Below are positions 55,700-64,000 of a stretch of 64,000 bases of DNA, piece after piece. This stretch comes from Arcobacter sp. CECT 8983 (GTDB lineage Bacteria; Campylobacterota; Campylobacteria; Campylobacterales; Arcobacteraceae). Location of the stretch: assembly GCF_004118855.1 (NCBI RefSeq), contig NZ_PDKF01000004.1, positions 583,604-647,603 on the forward strand, given 5' to 3'. The notes under the pieces are model-generated. The model did no database searches, was not told the DNA's origin, and saw nothing but the letters and a program-made list of their open reading frames with translations. The translations under genes and the position numbers were made by a program. Every line of letters begins with the position of its first letter. Positions within the stretch are counted from its first letter, which is position 1.

Positions 55700-57006
55700 T
55701 AAAGTATGATTCTTATAAATCAAGTGGAATAGAGTGGCTTGGAGAGATACCTAGTCATTGGGAAAATAAGAAAATAAAATATATATTCAAAATAAAAAAA
55801 CAAATTGCTGGAAAGTTAGGTTTTGATATTTTATCTATAACTCAAAAAGGTATTAAAATTAAAGATATAGAAAGTGGTGGCGGACAACTTTCTATGGATT
55901 ATTCTAAATATCAGTTAGTAAAAAAAGGTGATTTTGCAATGAATCATATGGACTTATTAACAGGTTATGTGGATATTTCAAAATATGATGGAGTAACAAG
56001 TCCTGATTATAGAGTTTTTTATTTAACTGAAAAAGAAAGTGATTCAAGATATTTTTTATATTTAATGCAAATGGGATATCAAAACAAAATATTTTATGCT
56101 CAAGGACAAGGAAGTTCTCAACTTGGTAGATGGAGATTTGCTTCTGAAGAATTTAATAACTTTTTTTTACCACTACCTCCAAAAAACGAGCAAGAGGCTA
56201 TTGCTAATTTTTTAGATAAAAAATTAGAGCAAGTGGATAACTATATCTCTAAACAAAAAGAGTTAATAGAGCTTTTAAAAGAGAAAAAAAGTTCACTTAT
56301 AAACCAAGCAGTTACAAAAGGCTTAGATTCAAAAGTAGAGTATAAAGAGAGTGGTATAGAGTGGCTTGGAAAAATACCAAAACATTGGGAAGTAATAAAA
56401 ATAAAAAGATTAATAAAATATACTGTTGGTGGTATTTGGGGAAATGAAAAAAAATTAAACTCATCTGATATTATATGTGTAAGAGTAGCAGATATGGATT
56501 ATAATAATTTTAATTTTTCAGATAAAAATCTAACTATTAGAAATATTTTACATAATGAACGTAATAATAGAATTTTAAAAAAAGGAGACTTGATAATAGA
56601 AAAATCTGGAGGCGGTGAAAAAACTCCAGTTGGTAGAGTAGTCAAATTTAATTTAGACTATGATGCAGTATGTTCAAATTTTATGAATAAAATTAAAATA
56701 ATTGATAAAAAAATAATATCTGATTTTCTAGTTTTAATGTTTCATATTTTATATATTAATAAAATAGTAATTGATAGTATTAAACAAACAACAGGTATAC
56801 AAAATTTAGATATAAATAGTTATTTATCCAATTTGATTCCAATTCCACCAAAAAATGAACAAAAACAGATAGTAGACTACATAGAAAAAGAGAGTTCAAA
56901 AATAGATAAAGTGATAAACACAAAAGAGGATGAGATAAAATTACTAGATGAGTATAAACAAAGTTTGATTAGTAGTACAGTTACTGGGAAAATAAAGGTA
57001 TCTTAA
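55696..57006 (+). CDS. hsdS: Type I specificity subunit HsdS
   Basis: Two target-recognition domains of about 190 residues, each opened by a repeated SGIEWLG(E/K)IPxHWE and ended by a conserved coiled coil (KLEQVDNYISKQKELIELLK and KESSKIDKVINTKEDEIKLL). The pattern gives a bipartite recognition site that cannot be read from sequence. Coupled with hsdM; rhuM follows directly. Confidence 0.95.
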   Translation: MIKYDSYKSSGIEWLGEIPSHWENKKIKYIFKIKKQIAGKLGFDILSITQKGIKIKDIESGGGQLSMDYSKYQLVKKGDFAMNHMDLLTGYVDISKYDGVTSPDYRVFYLTEKESDSRYFLYLMQMGYQNKIFYAQGQGSSQLGRWRFASEEFNNFFLPLPPKNEQEAIANFLDKKLEQVDNYISKQKELIELLKEKKSSLINQAVTKGLDSKVEYKESGIEWLGKIPKHWEVIKIKRLIKYTVGGIWGNEKKLNSSDIICVRVADMDYNNFNFSDKNLTIRNILHNERNNRILKKGDLIIEKSGGGEKTPVGRVVKFNLDYDAVCSNFMNKIKIIDKKIISDFLVLMFHILYINKIVIDSIKQTTGIQNLDINSYLSNLIPIPPKNEQKQIVDYIEKESSKIDKVINTKEDEIKLLDEYKQSLISSTVTGKIKVS

Positions 57007-57990
57007 ATGGAAAATCAAAATATCCTAATCTACGAAAATCAGAATGGAAATATCAAAGTTGATGTAAGATTTGAAGATGAATCTATATGGCTAAATCAAG
57101 CACAAATATGTGAATTGTATGGTAAAGCAAAGTCAACAATAAGTGAGCACATAAAAGCTATATTTGAAGATGGAGAATTAGATAAAGATTCAGTTGTTCG
57201 GAAATTCCGAACAACTGCAAATGATGGAAAAAACTATAGTGTTGAGTATTATAACTTGGATGTTATTATAGCCTTAGGTTTTAAAGTTCGTTCAAATACT
57301 GGTACAAAATTTAGAATCTGGGCAAATCAAAAGCTAAAAGAGTACATCACAAAAGGTTTTGTCCTTGATGATGATAGATTTAAAAACGGCAATCAAATGT
57401 CATATTTTGATGAGCTTCAAAACAGACTTAGAGAAATACGACTTAGTGAGAAGTTTTTTTATCAAAAAATCAAAGACATCTATATGACGAGTATAGATTA
57501 TGACCCCAAAGATGAAAAAACAATTGAGTTTTTCAAAATAGTTCAAAATAAGCTTTTATGGGCAGTATCATCTCAAACAGCAGCCGAGCTTGTACACAAT
57601 CGTGTGGATATAACAAAACCACTTTTAGGTATGAGTTCATATGATAAAGAGAATAAAAATATCACCAAAAAAGATGTAGGTGTTGCAAAAAACTATTTAA
57701 ACGAAGAAGAGATAAAACTTCTTGGACTTTTAGTAGAACAATATTTAGCTTTCGCAGAAACTATGGCAAATCAGCAAACACCTATGTATATGAAAGATTG
57801 GATAGAAAGACTTGATTTGATTTTATCTATGAATGGAAGAGAATTATTAACAAATGCAGGAAAGATATCTCACCAAATGGCAAAAGAAAAAAGTGAATTA
57901 GAATACAAAAAATATAAAGAAAACAAAAAACAAATAGAAAAGATACAAAGTCTAAAAGAGTTAGAAGAGGATATAAAAAAACTAAAATAG
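57007..57990 (+). CDS. RhuM-family protein within the hsd operon
   Basis: 327 residues. N-terminal helix-turn-helix-like region (SIWLNQAQICELYGKAKSTI, then SEHIKAIFEDGELD) and the YYNLDVIIALGFKVRS core match the RhuM/VirulenceRhuM family. Often seen inside type I R-M loci, where it may be a regulator; role unproven. Starts directly after the hsdS stop. Confidence 0.88.
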   Translation: MENQNILIYENQNGNIKVDVRFEDESIWLNQAQICELYGKAKSTISEHIKAIFEDGELDKDSVVRKFRTTANDGKNYSVEYYNLDVIIALGFKVRSNTGTKFRIWANQKLKEYITKGFVLDDDRFKNGNQMSYFDELQNRLREIRLSEKFFYQKIKDIYMTSIDYDPKDEKTIEFFKIVQNKLLWAVSSQTAAELVHNRVDITKPLLGMSSYDKENKNITKKDVGVAKNYLNEEEIKLLGLLVEQYLAFAETMANQQTPMYMKDWIERLDLILSMNGRELLTNAGKISHQMAKEKSELEYKKYKENKKQIEKIQSLKELEEDIKKLK

Positions 57991-58000
57991 AGGATATTTT

Positions 58001-61000
58001 ATGGCAAGTTTAGAAACAGTTGATACAAGTGAAAGAGGATTTCAAAAACTTATTTTAAAAGAGCTTACAAAAAGTCAAGATTATGAACTCTCATTTAGTA
58101 GTGATTTTGATAAAAGTATGTGTATAAATCAAGAGCATCTTTTTAGGTTTTTAAAACAAACCCAAGAAGATATATATGAGATGATACTCTCAAAAGGCAA
58201 ACAAGCTTTTTTAAATAGAGTAGATAAAAAAATCCAAAAAGAAGGTATAGTAAACACTTTAAAAAAAGGTGTAAAATATTTTGATAAAACTGTAAAACTC
58301 TTCTACTCAAAACCTGTTAGTAAACTAAATGAAAAAGACAATAAAAACTATGATGAAAATATTTTTAGTGTATGTGAAGAGTTGATTTATACAAGTGAGC
58401 ATAAAAATAGAATTGACCTTGTAATTTTCCTAAATGGTTTTCCTATCATAACCTTTGAACTTAAAAATGCATTTACAAAACAAGCTGTAAAAGATGCTAT
58501 AAGACAATACCAAAACGATAGAAACCCAAAAGATAAGATTTTTAATTTTAAAAGATGTTTTGTACATCTTGCTATGGATACAGATAGTGTTTATATGTGT
58601 ACAAAACTCTCTGGTAGAAAAACATTTTTCTTACCCTTTAACAAAGGTTTAAATAATGGAAAACCATATGAACCTTTTGGAGCAGGAAATCCTGAAAGTG
58701 AAGATGGGATAAAGACAAGCTATATTTACAATGAAATCTTACAAAAAAACAGTTTATCAAATATTGTAGATAAGTTTGTAAAACTAATAGATGAAGAGGA
58801 TGAAGATACAAAAAAAGTAACTCAAAAACTAATCTTCCCAAGATACCACCAACTAATGGCAGTACGAAATCTTTTAAAAGATGTAAAAGATAATGGAATA
58901 GGAAAAAGATATCTTATACAACACAGTGCAGGAAGTGGAAAAAGTAACTCTATATCTTGGTTAGCTCATCAGTTAGTAGCACTTCATAATAGTGAAGATG
59001 AAAATATTTTTAATAGTATTATCATAGTTACTGATAGAACAGTTTTAGATAAACAGCTAAGAAACAATGTCATAAGCTTTGCGGATAATCCAAAAATAGT
59101 AGGTGCAATTATGGAAAATGGTGGAGATAGTAAAACAAATCAACTCCAAACAGCTTTGGCAAATAAGAAGAAAATAATCATCTCTACTATACAAACTTTT
59201 CCTTATGTATTAAAACAAATGGATAGTATAACTGATGGAAAATTTGCAATTATTATCGATGAAGCACATTCTTCACAAAGTGGAGAGACAAGCAAAAGTT
59301 TAAATGCAGTGTTATCAGATGTAAATTTAGAAGAGATAAAAGATGAGTTTGGAGAGATAGACAATGAAAAGCTAATCTCTGCGCTTATTCAAAATAGAAA
59401 AATGCTTTCAAATGCTTCTTATTTTGCTTTTACTGCAACACCAAAAAATAAAACACTAGAAATATTTGGTGAAAAACATGGCAAAGAATTTTATCCTTTT
59501 CATACATACTCTATGAAACAAGCTATACAAGAAGAGTTTATTTTAGATGTATTGGGAAATTATACCACATACCAAAGTTTTTATAAGCTTGTAAAAGCAG
59601 TACAAAATAATCCAACATTTAATACAAAAGAGGCACAAAAAAAACTAAGAAGTTATGTGGAAGCACATGAATACTCTATCAAACAAAAAGCAAGAATAAT
59701 GATTGACCATTTTTTAAGTGAAGTAAGAACACTAATAAATGGAAAAGCGAAAGCAATGGTAGTAACAAAAAGCATAGAATCTGCTATAAAATACAAACAA
59801 GCTTTTGATGAGTATTTAACTGAGTTAAATATACCTTGTAAAGCAATAGTTGCATTCTCCGGAAAGAAGACATACAAAGGTATAGACTACACAGAAAACT
59901 CAATGAACAGTTTTGAAGATGGTAATAACAATATCCCAAAACAGTTCAAGAAAAATGAGTTTAAGTTTTTGATTGTTGCAAATAAATATCAAACAGGCTT
60001 TGATGAACCACTTTTACATACAATGTATGTGGATAAAAAACTAGATGGTGTACAAGCTATACAAACTTTATCAAGACTAAATAGAGCAAAAAAACCATAT
60101 AAAAAAGATACTTTTGTATTAGACTTTTTTAATAAAACAGAAGATATAAAAGAGGCTTTTAAAAACTATTATTCAATTACAGTATTAAGTGAAGAAACAG
60201 ATGTAAATAAACTTAATGATTTACAAGATGATTTAGAAAATACACATGTTTATGAAGAGGAAGATTTAGATGAATTATTTAGTATCTATTATGGGAAAGA
60301 ACAAGATAGAGGTGCACTAGAAAGGGTAATCAATAAATCAGTTATTTATTTTGATGATGAGTTATCTTTGAAAGAAAAAATAGAATTTAAAAGCAATGCT
60401 AAATCATTTTTAAGAACATATAGTTATCTATCTAAAATAATAGATTTTGAAAACCAAACTTGGGAAAAGATGTGGTTATATCTCAAACTATTAGTTACAA
60501 AGTTAAAAATAGATGATGATAAAGATGAAGATGAGAATATTTTAGAAGCTATTGATATGGATAGTTATAAGCTAATAGATGAAGGAAAAAAGAAAATAGC
60601 ATTAGATGATGATATAGGAATTATAGATCCCGTTCCAGTAACTATTGGCGGTGGATTAAATGAAGAAGAGTTTGATACTCTAGAAAATATCTTGAAAGCC
60701 TTTAATGATAGATTTGGAAATATCCCTTGGGATAATCCTGATAAAGTGCAAGATGTATTGGTAAAAGAGATACCAAATGTATTAAGAAAAAATGCAGCAG
60801 TAATCGAAACAATTGCAAATAGCTCAAGGGATAATGCAAAAGACGCAAGTAACAAAAAAGTAAAAGAGCTTATGCAAACTTTTATACATGCGCATACTGA
60901 AATATTTAAAGTTTATATGAACAATGAAGGTAGTTTTCAAAATAGATATAATGAATATATTTTTGATATTTTGCTAGAAGAAGCTAAAAAATATGCTAAT

Positions 61001-61069
61001 AATCAAAAGTATGAGAATAAAAGTTATGGAGCAGATTTAGCAGCTGATATTAAACCAGAATATAATTAA
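58001..61069 (+). CDS. hsdR: Type I restriction subunit HsdR
   Basis: ATP-driven translocase and nuclease of 1022 residues. N-terminal nuclease motif RIDLVIFLNGFPIITFELKN (D...ExK), helicase Walker A HSAGSGKSNS near 311, DEAH box IIDEAHSS near 425, FAFTATPK motif III and QTLSRLNRA motif VI, then a C-terminal helical region for HsdM binding. Complete, so the system looks functional. Confidence 0.95.
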   Translation: MASLETVDTSERGFQKLILKELTKSQDYELSFSSDFDKSMCINQEHLFRFLKQTQEDIYEMILSKGKQAFLNRVDKKIQKEGIVNTLKKGVKYFDKTVKLFYSKPVSKLNEKDNKNYDENIFSVCEELIYTSEHKNRIDLVIFLNGFPIITFELKNAFTKQAVKDAIRQYQNDRNPKDKIFNFKRCFVHLAMDTDSVYMCTKLSGRKTFFLPFNKGLNNGKPYEPFGAGNPESEDGIKTSYIYNEILQKNSLSNIVDKFVKLIDEEDEDTKKVTQKLIFPRYHQLMAVRNLLKDVKDNGIGKRYLIQHSAGSGKSNSISWLAHQLVALHNSEDENIFNSIIIVTDRTVLDKQLRNNVISFADNPKIVGAIMENGGDSKTNQLQTALANKKKIIISTIQTFPYVLKQMDSITDGKFAIIIDEAHSSQSGETSKSLNAVLSDVNLEEIKDEFGEIDNEKLISALIQNRKMLSNASYFAFTATPKNKTLEIFGEKHGKEFYPFHTYSMKQAIQEEFILDVLGNYTTYQSFYKLVKAVQNNPTFNTKEAQKKLRSYVEAHEYSIKQKARIMIDHFLSEVRTLINGKAKAMVVTKSIESAIKYKQAFDEYLTELNIPCKAIVAFSGKKTYKGIDYTENSMNSFEDGNNNIPKQFKKNEFKFLIVANKYQTGFDEPLLHTMYVDKKLDGVQAIQTLSRLNRAKKPYKKDTFVLDFFNKTEDIKEAFKNYYSITVLSEETDVNKLNDLQDDLENTHVYEEEDLDELFSIYYGKEQDRGALERVINKSVIYFDDELSLKEKIEFKSNAKSFLRTYSYLSKIIDFENQTWEKMWLYLKLLVTKLKIDDDKDEDENILEAIDMDSYKLIDEGKKKIALDDDIGIIDPVPVTIGGGLNEEEFDTLENILKAFNDRFGNIPWDNPDKVQDVLVKEIPNVLRKNAAVIETIANSSRDNAKDASNKKVKELMQTFIHAHTEIFKVYMNNEGSFQNRYNEYIFDILLEEAKKYANNQKYENKSYGADLAADIKPEYN

Positions 61070-61186
61070 TAGTTACTAACTTACTCAACATTAAAATTGA
61101 TAAAAGTCAAACTAATTTAAACTATTTTCGCTATGATTATATTAGATTTAAAAAATAAACTTGACTTTAATACTTAGGAATAAAAA

Positions 61187-61867
61187 ATGAGTGAGATTCA
61201 TGAATATTTTAACAGACAAATAAAACTTTGGGGAGAAGAGACTCAAGATAATCTTCAAAATAAAAAAGTAGCTATCATTGGAAGTGGTGGTTTAGGTTGT
61301 ACTTTAGGTATTGCCCTTGGTGCTTCAGGAATTGGAGAGTTTGCTCTTGTAGATTTTGATGAGGTTGGTGTACATAATATTCACAGACAAATTGGATTTA
61401 AAGTTGGTGATGATGGTAAATACAAAGCTGAAGTTTTAAAAGAGCTTATTGAGTCAAGATGTCCATATACTAAAGCAACTGCTTATGTGGAAAGTTTTGA
61501 TGAGTTTGCAAAAAGAGATTTAGACTTTGATTTAATCATTGATGCAACAGACAACTTACCTAGTCGTGCAGCTATAAATAAATATTGCATAGAGAAAAAA
61601 CAACCATGGATTTATGGTACTGTTGAAGAGTTTCATGGGCAAGTTTGTTTCTTTGAAGAGGCTTCTTATGAAGCAGTATTTAAAATAAATGATAGAAAAC
61701 CAAATGGAATCGCTTGTCCGATTGTAATGCATATTGGTTCACTTCAAGCAAATTTAGCAATCAGATATTTAACTGGATATCCAGTACAAAAAGATGTATT
61801 ATATTACTTATCTTTTGATGAAAATGGTGTTTTACAAAACCAAAAATTCAATCTTCCAAAAAACTAA
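61187..61867 (+). CDS. ThiF/MoeB/HesA-family adenylyltransferase
   Basis: E1-like enzyme of 226 residues that activates a carrier protein C-terminus with ATP. GSGGLGCTLGIALGASGIG is the nucleotide loop, DFDEVGVHNIHRQIGF and DATDNLPSRAAINKYC follow. The zinc CxxC pairs of MoeB are absent. No ThiS or MoaD partner is adjacent, so the target is unknown. Confidence 0.87.
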   Translation: MSEIHEYFNRQIKLWGEETQDNLQNKKVAIIGSGGLGCTLGIALGASGIGEFALVDFDEVGVHNIHRQIGFKVGDDGKYKAEVLKELIESRCPYTKATAYVESFDEFAKRDLDFDLIIDATDNLPSRAAINKYCIEKKQPWIYGTVEEFHGQVCFFEEASYEAVFKINDRKPNGIACPIVMHIGSLQANLAIRYLTGYPVQKDVLYYLSFDENGVLQNQKFNLPKN

Positions 61868-61895
61868 AATCTAGTATCTTTTTAGGTACTAGATT
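61868..61895 (+). terminator. Hairpin after the ThiF-like gene
   Basis: AATCTAGTA pairs with TACTAGATT, nine base pairs, at the stop codon. No T-run follows, so terminator function is weak. Confidence 0.5.
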
Positions 61896-61966
61896 CCCTA
61901 ACAAAAATTTAAGCACTTCTTAGATATACTATCCAAATTTTTAACTACACTACAACGGGGAACTTT

Positions 61967-64000
61967 ATGCCAAAAAGAGAAGATATTAAATCTATTTTAC
62001 TTATAGGTTCTGGACCTATTATTATTGGACAAGCGTGTGAGTTTGACTACTCAGGAACTCAAGCTACAAAGACGCTTAAAGAATTAGGATATAGAGTTGT
62101 TTTGATTAACTCAAACCCAGCTACAATTATGACTGATCCTGAATTTGCTGATAAAACTTATATTGAACCTATTACAGAAGAAGTTGTTGCTAAGATTATA
62201 GAAAAAGAGAATATTGATGCTATTTTACCAACTATGGGTGGTCAAACTGCATTAAACGTAGCAACTACAATGTACGAAAAGGGTATGTTAGAGGGAGTAA
62301 AATTCCTTGGAGCTCATCCAGATGCAATTAAAAAAGGTGAAGATAGACACTTATTTAACGAAGCAATGATTAAAATTGGTATGGATTTACCAAAATCTGC
62401 AAATGCATACTCTGTTGAAGAGGCTATCAAAGTGGCAAAAGAGATTGGATTCCCAGTTATCTCAAGAGCTTCATTTACTCTTGCAGGTGGTGGTTCTGGT
62501 GTTGCTTATAACATGGAAGAATTCAAAGCATTAGCTGAAGCTGGTATTGAGGCATCACCTATCAATGAAATTGAGATTATGGAATCAATGCTTGGTTGGA
62601 AAGAGTACGAAATGGAAGTTATCAGAGACAAAAAAGATAACTGTATTATCGTATGTTCTATTGAAAACTTAGACCCAATGGGTGTACATACAGGTGACTC
62701 AACTACTATTGCACCAGCACTTACTCTTACTGATAAAGAGTATCAAGACATGAGAAATGCATCTTTTGCTATTTTAAGAGAGATTGGTGTAGATACAGGT
62801 GGATCAAATGTTCAGTTCTCAATTTGTCCTAATACAGGAAGAATGATTGTTATTGAAATGAACCCAAGAGTTTCTAGATCTTCTGCACTTGCTTCTAAAG
62901 CTACTGGTTATCCTATTGCAAAAGTTGCAACTCTTCTTGCAGTTGGATTTACTCTTGATGAAATTACAAATGACATTACAGGAACTGCTGCATCGTTTGA
63001 GCCAGTTATTGATTATGTTGTTACAAAGATTCCAAGATTTACTTTTGAAAAATTCCCAAAAGCTAACTCAACACTTACAACTGGTATGAAATCAGTTGGT
63101 GAAGTTATGGCTATTGGTAGAACATTTAATGAATCTATTCAAAAAGCACTTTGTTCTATGGAAACAGGAATTCACGGATTTGACCCAATTTGTGATGATT
63201 TAGAAAAAATCAAAGCAGAAATTAGAAGACCAAATGCGGATAGACTAAGATATCTTATGGATGGTTATAGACAAGGTCTTACAAACGAAGAAATCTTTGA
63301 GTTATGTAATATTGACCCATGGTTCTTATCTAAGTTTAGAGAAATCTATAACATTGAAAAATCAATGAGCAAAGCTATTTTAGCAAATGAAGAAGCTATG
63401 AGAGAAGCTAAAACAAACGGATTCTCTGATAAGATGATTGGTCTTCTTATTGGAAAAACAGAAGAAGAAGTATATATTGCAAGAAAAGCTTTAGATATCG
63501 ATTTTGAATACAATGAAGTAGATACTTGTGCTGCTGAATTCAAGGCTTTAACTCCATATCTTTATTCAACTACAAATATTACAAAACTACCAAAAGTAGA
63601 AAAAACTTCTAATGAGAAAAAAGTTTTAATTATTGGTGGTGGACCAAACAGAATTGGTCAAGGTATTGAGTTTGATTATTGTTGTGTTCACGCTTCATTT
63701 GCTTTAAATGAAATTGGTGTAAAAACAATTATGTATAACTGTAACCCAGAAACTGTATCAACAGATTATGATACTTCTGATATTTTATATTTTGAACCAA
63801 TTGACTTTGAGCATGTAAGATCTGTAATTGAACAAGAAAAGCCAGATGGAATCATAGTGCACTTTGGTGGACAAACACCTCTTAAATTAGCAAATGCTAT
63901 TACAGAAGCTGGTGGAAAAATTATTGGTACTACTGCTGAAGTTATTGATTTAGCTGAAGATAGAAAAAAATTCTCAACTTTTGTTGAAAAAGTAGGATTA
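61967..64000 (+). CDS. carB: Carbamoyl phosphate synthase large subunit (start only)
   Basis: Forms carbamoyl phosphate from ammonia, bicarbonate and ATP for pyrimidine and arginine synthesis. Only the first 678 codons are in the window; the family has about 1070-1080. It begins [22 protein letters not shown], with the first ATP-grasp ([20 protein letters not shown] near 300) and the start of the second half ([20 protein letters not shown]). The start has CGGGG six bases upstream. It runs off the right edge. Confidence 0.95.
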   Translation, partial: MPKREDIKSILLIGSGPIIIGQACEFDYSGTQATKTLKELGYRVVLINSNPATIMTDPEFADKTYIEPITEEVVAKIIEKENIDAILPTMGGQTALNVATTMYEKGMLEGVKFLGAHPDAIKKGEDRHLFNEAMIKIGMDLPKSANAYSVEEAIKVAKEIGFPVISRASFTLAGGGSGVAYNMEEFKALAEAGIEASPINEIEIMESMLGWKEYEMEVIRDKKDNCIIVCSIENLDPMGVHTGDSTTIAPALTLTDKEYQDMRNASFAILREIGVDTGGSNVQFSICPNTGRMIVIEMNPRVSRSSALASKATGYPIAKVATLLAVGFTLDEITNDITGTAASFEPVIDYVVTKIPRFTFEKFPKANSTLTTGMKSVGEVMAIGRTFNESIQKALCSMETGIHGFDPICDDLEKIKAEIRRPNADRLRYLMDGYRQGLTNEEIFELCNIDPWFLSKFREIYNIEKSMSKAILANEEAMREAKTNGFSDKMIGLLIGKTEEEVYIARKALDIDFEYNEVDTCAAEFKALTPYLYSTTNITKLPKVEKTSNEKKVLIIGGGPNRIGQGIEFDYCCVHASFALNEIGVKTIMYNCNPETVSTDYDTSDILYFEPIDFEHVRSVIEQEKPDGIIVHFGGQTPLKLANAITEAGGKIIGTTAEVIDLAEDRKKFSTFVEKVGL

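Overview
The window reads as a chromosome segment from a Campylobacterota bacterium, most likely an Arcobacter-like one. This is inferred from very AT-rich DNA, dense genes on both strands, frequent TTG and GTG starts behind AGGAG-type ribosome binding sites, and gene content such as an ftsE-ftsX-envC cluster, a long TrmB, an epsilon-type sigma-70 and a two-part YeeE/YedE transporter. No tRNA, rRNA or CRISPR array was seen. The left edge starts just before a small gene. The right edge cuts carB.

Layout. 1-8.5 kb is a minus-strand block: rluD-like synthase, FN3 lipoprotein, trmB, ftsE, ftsX and envC-like form one overlapping run, followed by a heme-c-containing diguanylate cyclase. 8.5-22.9 kb is housekeeping: rodA, agmatinase, an SRAP protein, a MetF-like reductase, TonB, hemL-ppnP-atpZ, rpoD, leuD-leuB, a DHH phosphoesterase and a BCCT transporter. 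23.4-26.6 kb is the rpmJ-rpsM-rpsK-rpsD-rpoA-rplQ operon behind a strongly folded leader. gatA and guaB follow.

29.5-38.0 kb is an accessory island. After about 500 bases of nested inverted repeats comes a five-gene, translationally coupled operon. It encodes a compact SMC-like ATPase, a Toprim (JetD-like) protein, a probable kleisin-like protein, a probable MukE-like protein and a Fic protein. I read it as a divergent Wadjet/MksBEFG-type system in the unusual order C-D-A-B plus Fic. The ATPase has no ATG, GTG or TTG start in front of its Walker A motif, so ordinary gene callers would truncate it. A GNAT acetyltransferase, a ParD/ParE-type toxin-antitoxin pair, a LysE exporter and gene remnants follow.

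38.0-51.6 kb returns to core and small conserved genes: pseudouridine synthase, adk, two SlyD-type isomerases, flavodoxin, a YedE-like transporter, an adenosine/adenine deaminase, metX and xseB. 51.7-61.1 kb is a second accessory region. It holds two paralogous PemK/MazF-like genes around radC, then a type I restriction-modification operon, hsdM-hsdS-rhuM-hsdR. Just past each MazF-like gene lies the same compact element on the opposite strand: a TTGAC(T/A)-17-TATAAT promoter, a UNCG-tetraloop mini-hairpin and a longer hairpin, pointing back into the toxin gene. This pair of predicted antisense RNAs is, with the Wadjet-like operon, the best candidate for something undescribed. The window ends with a ThiF-like enzyme and the start of carB.
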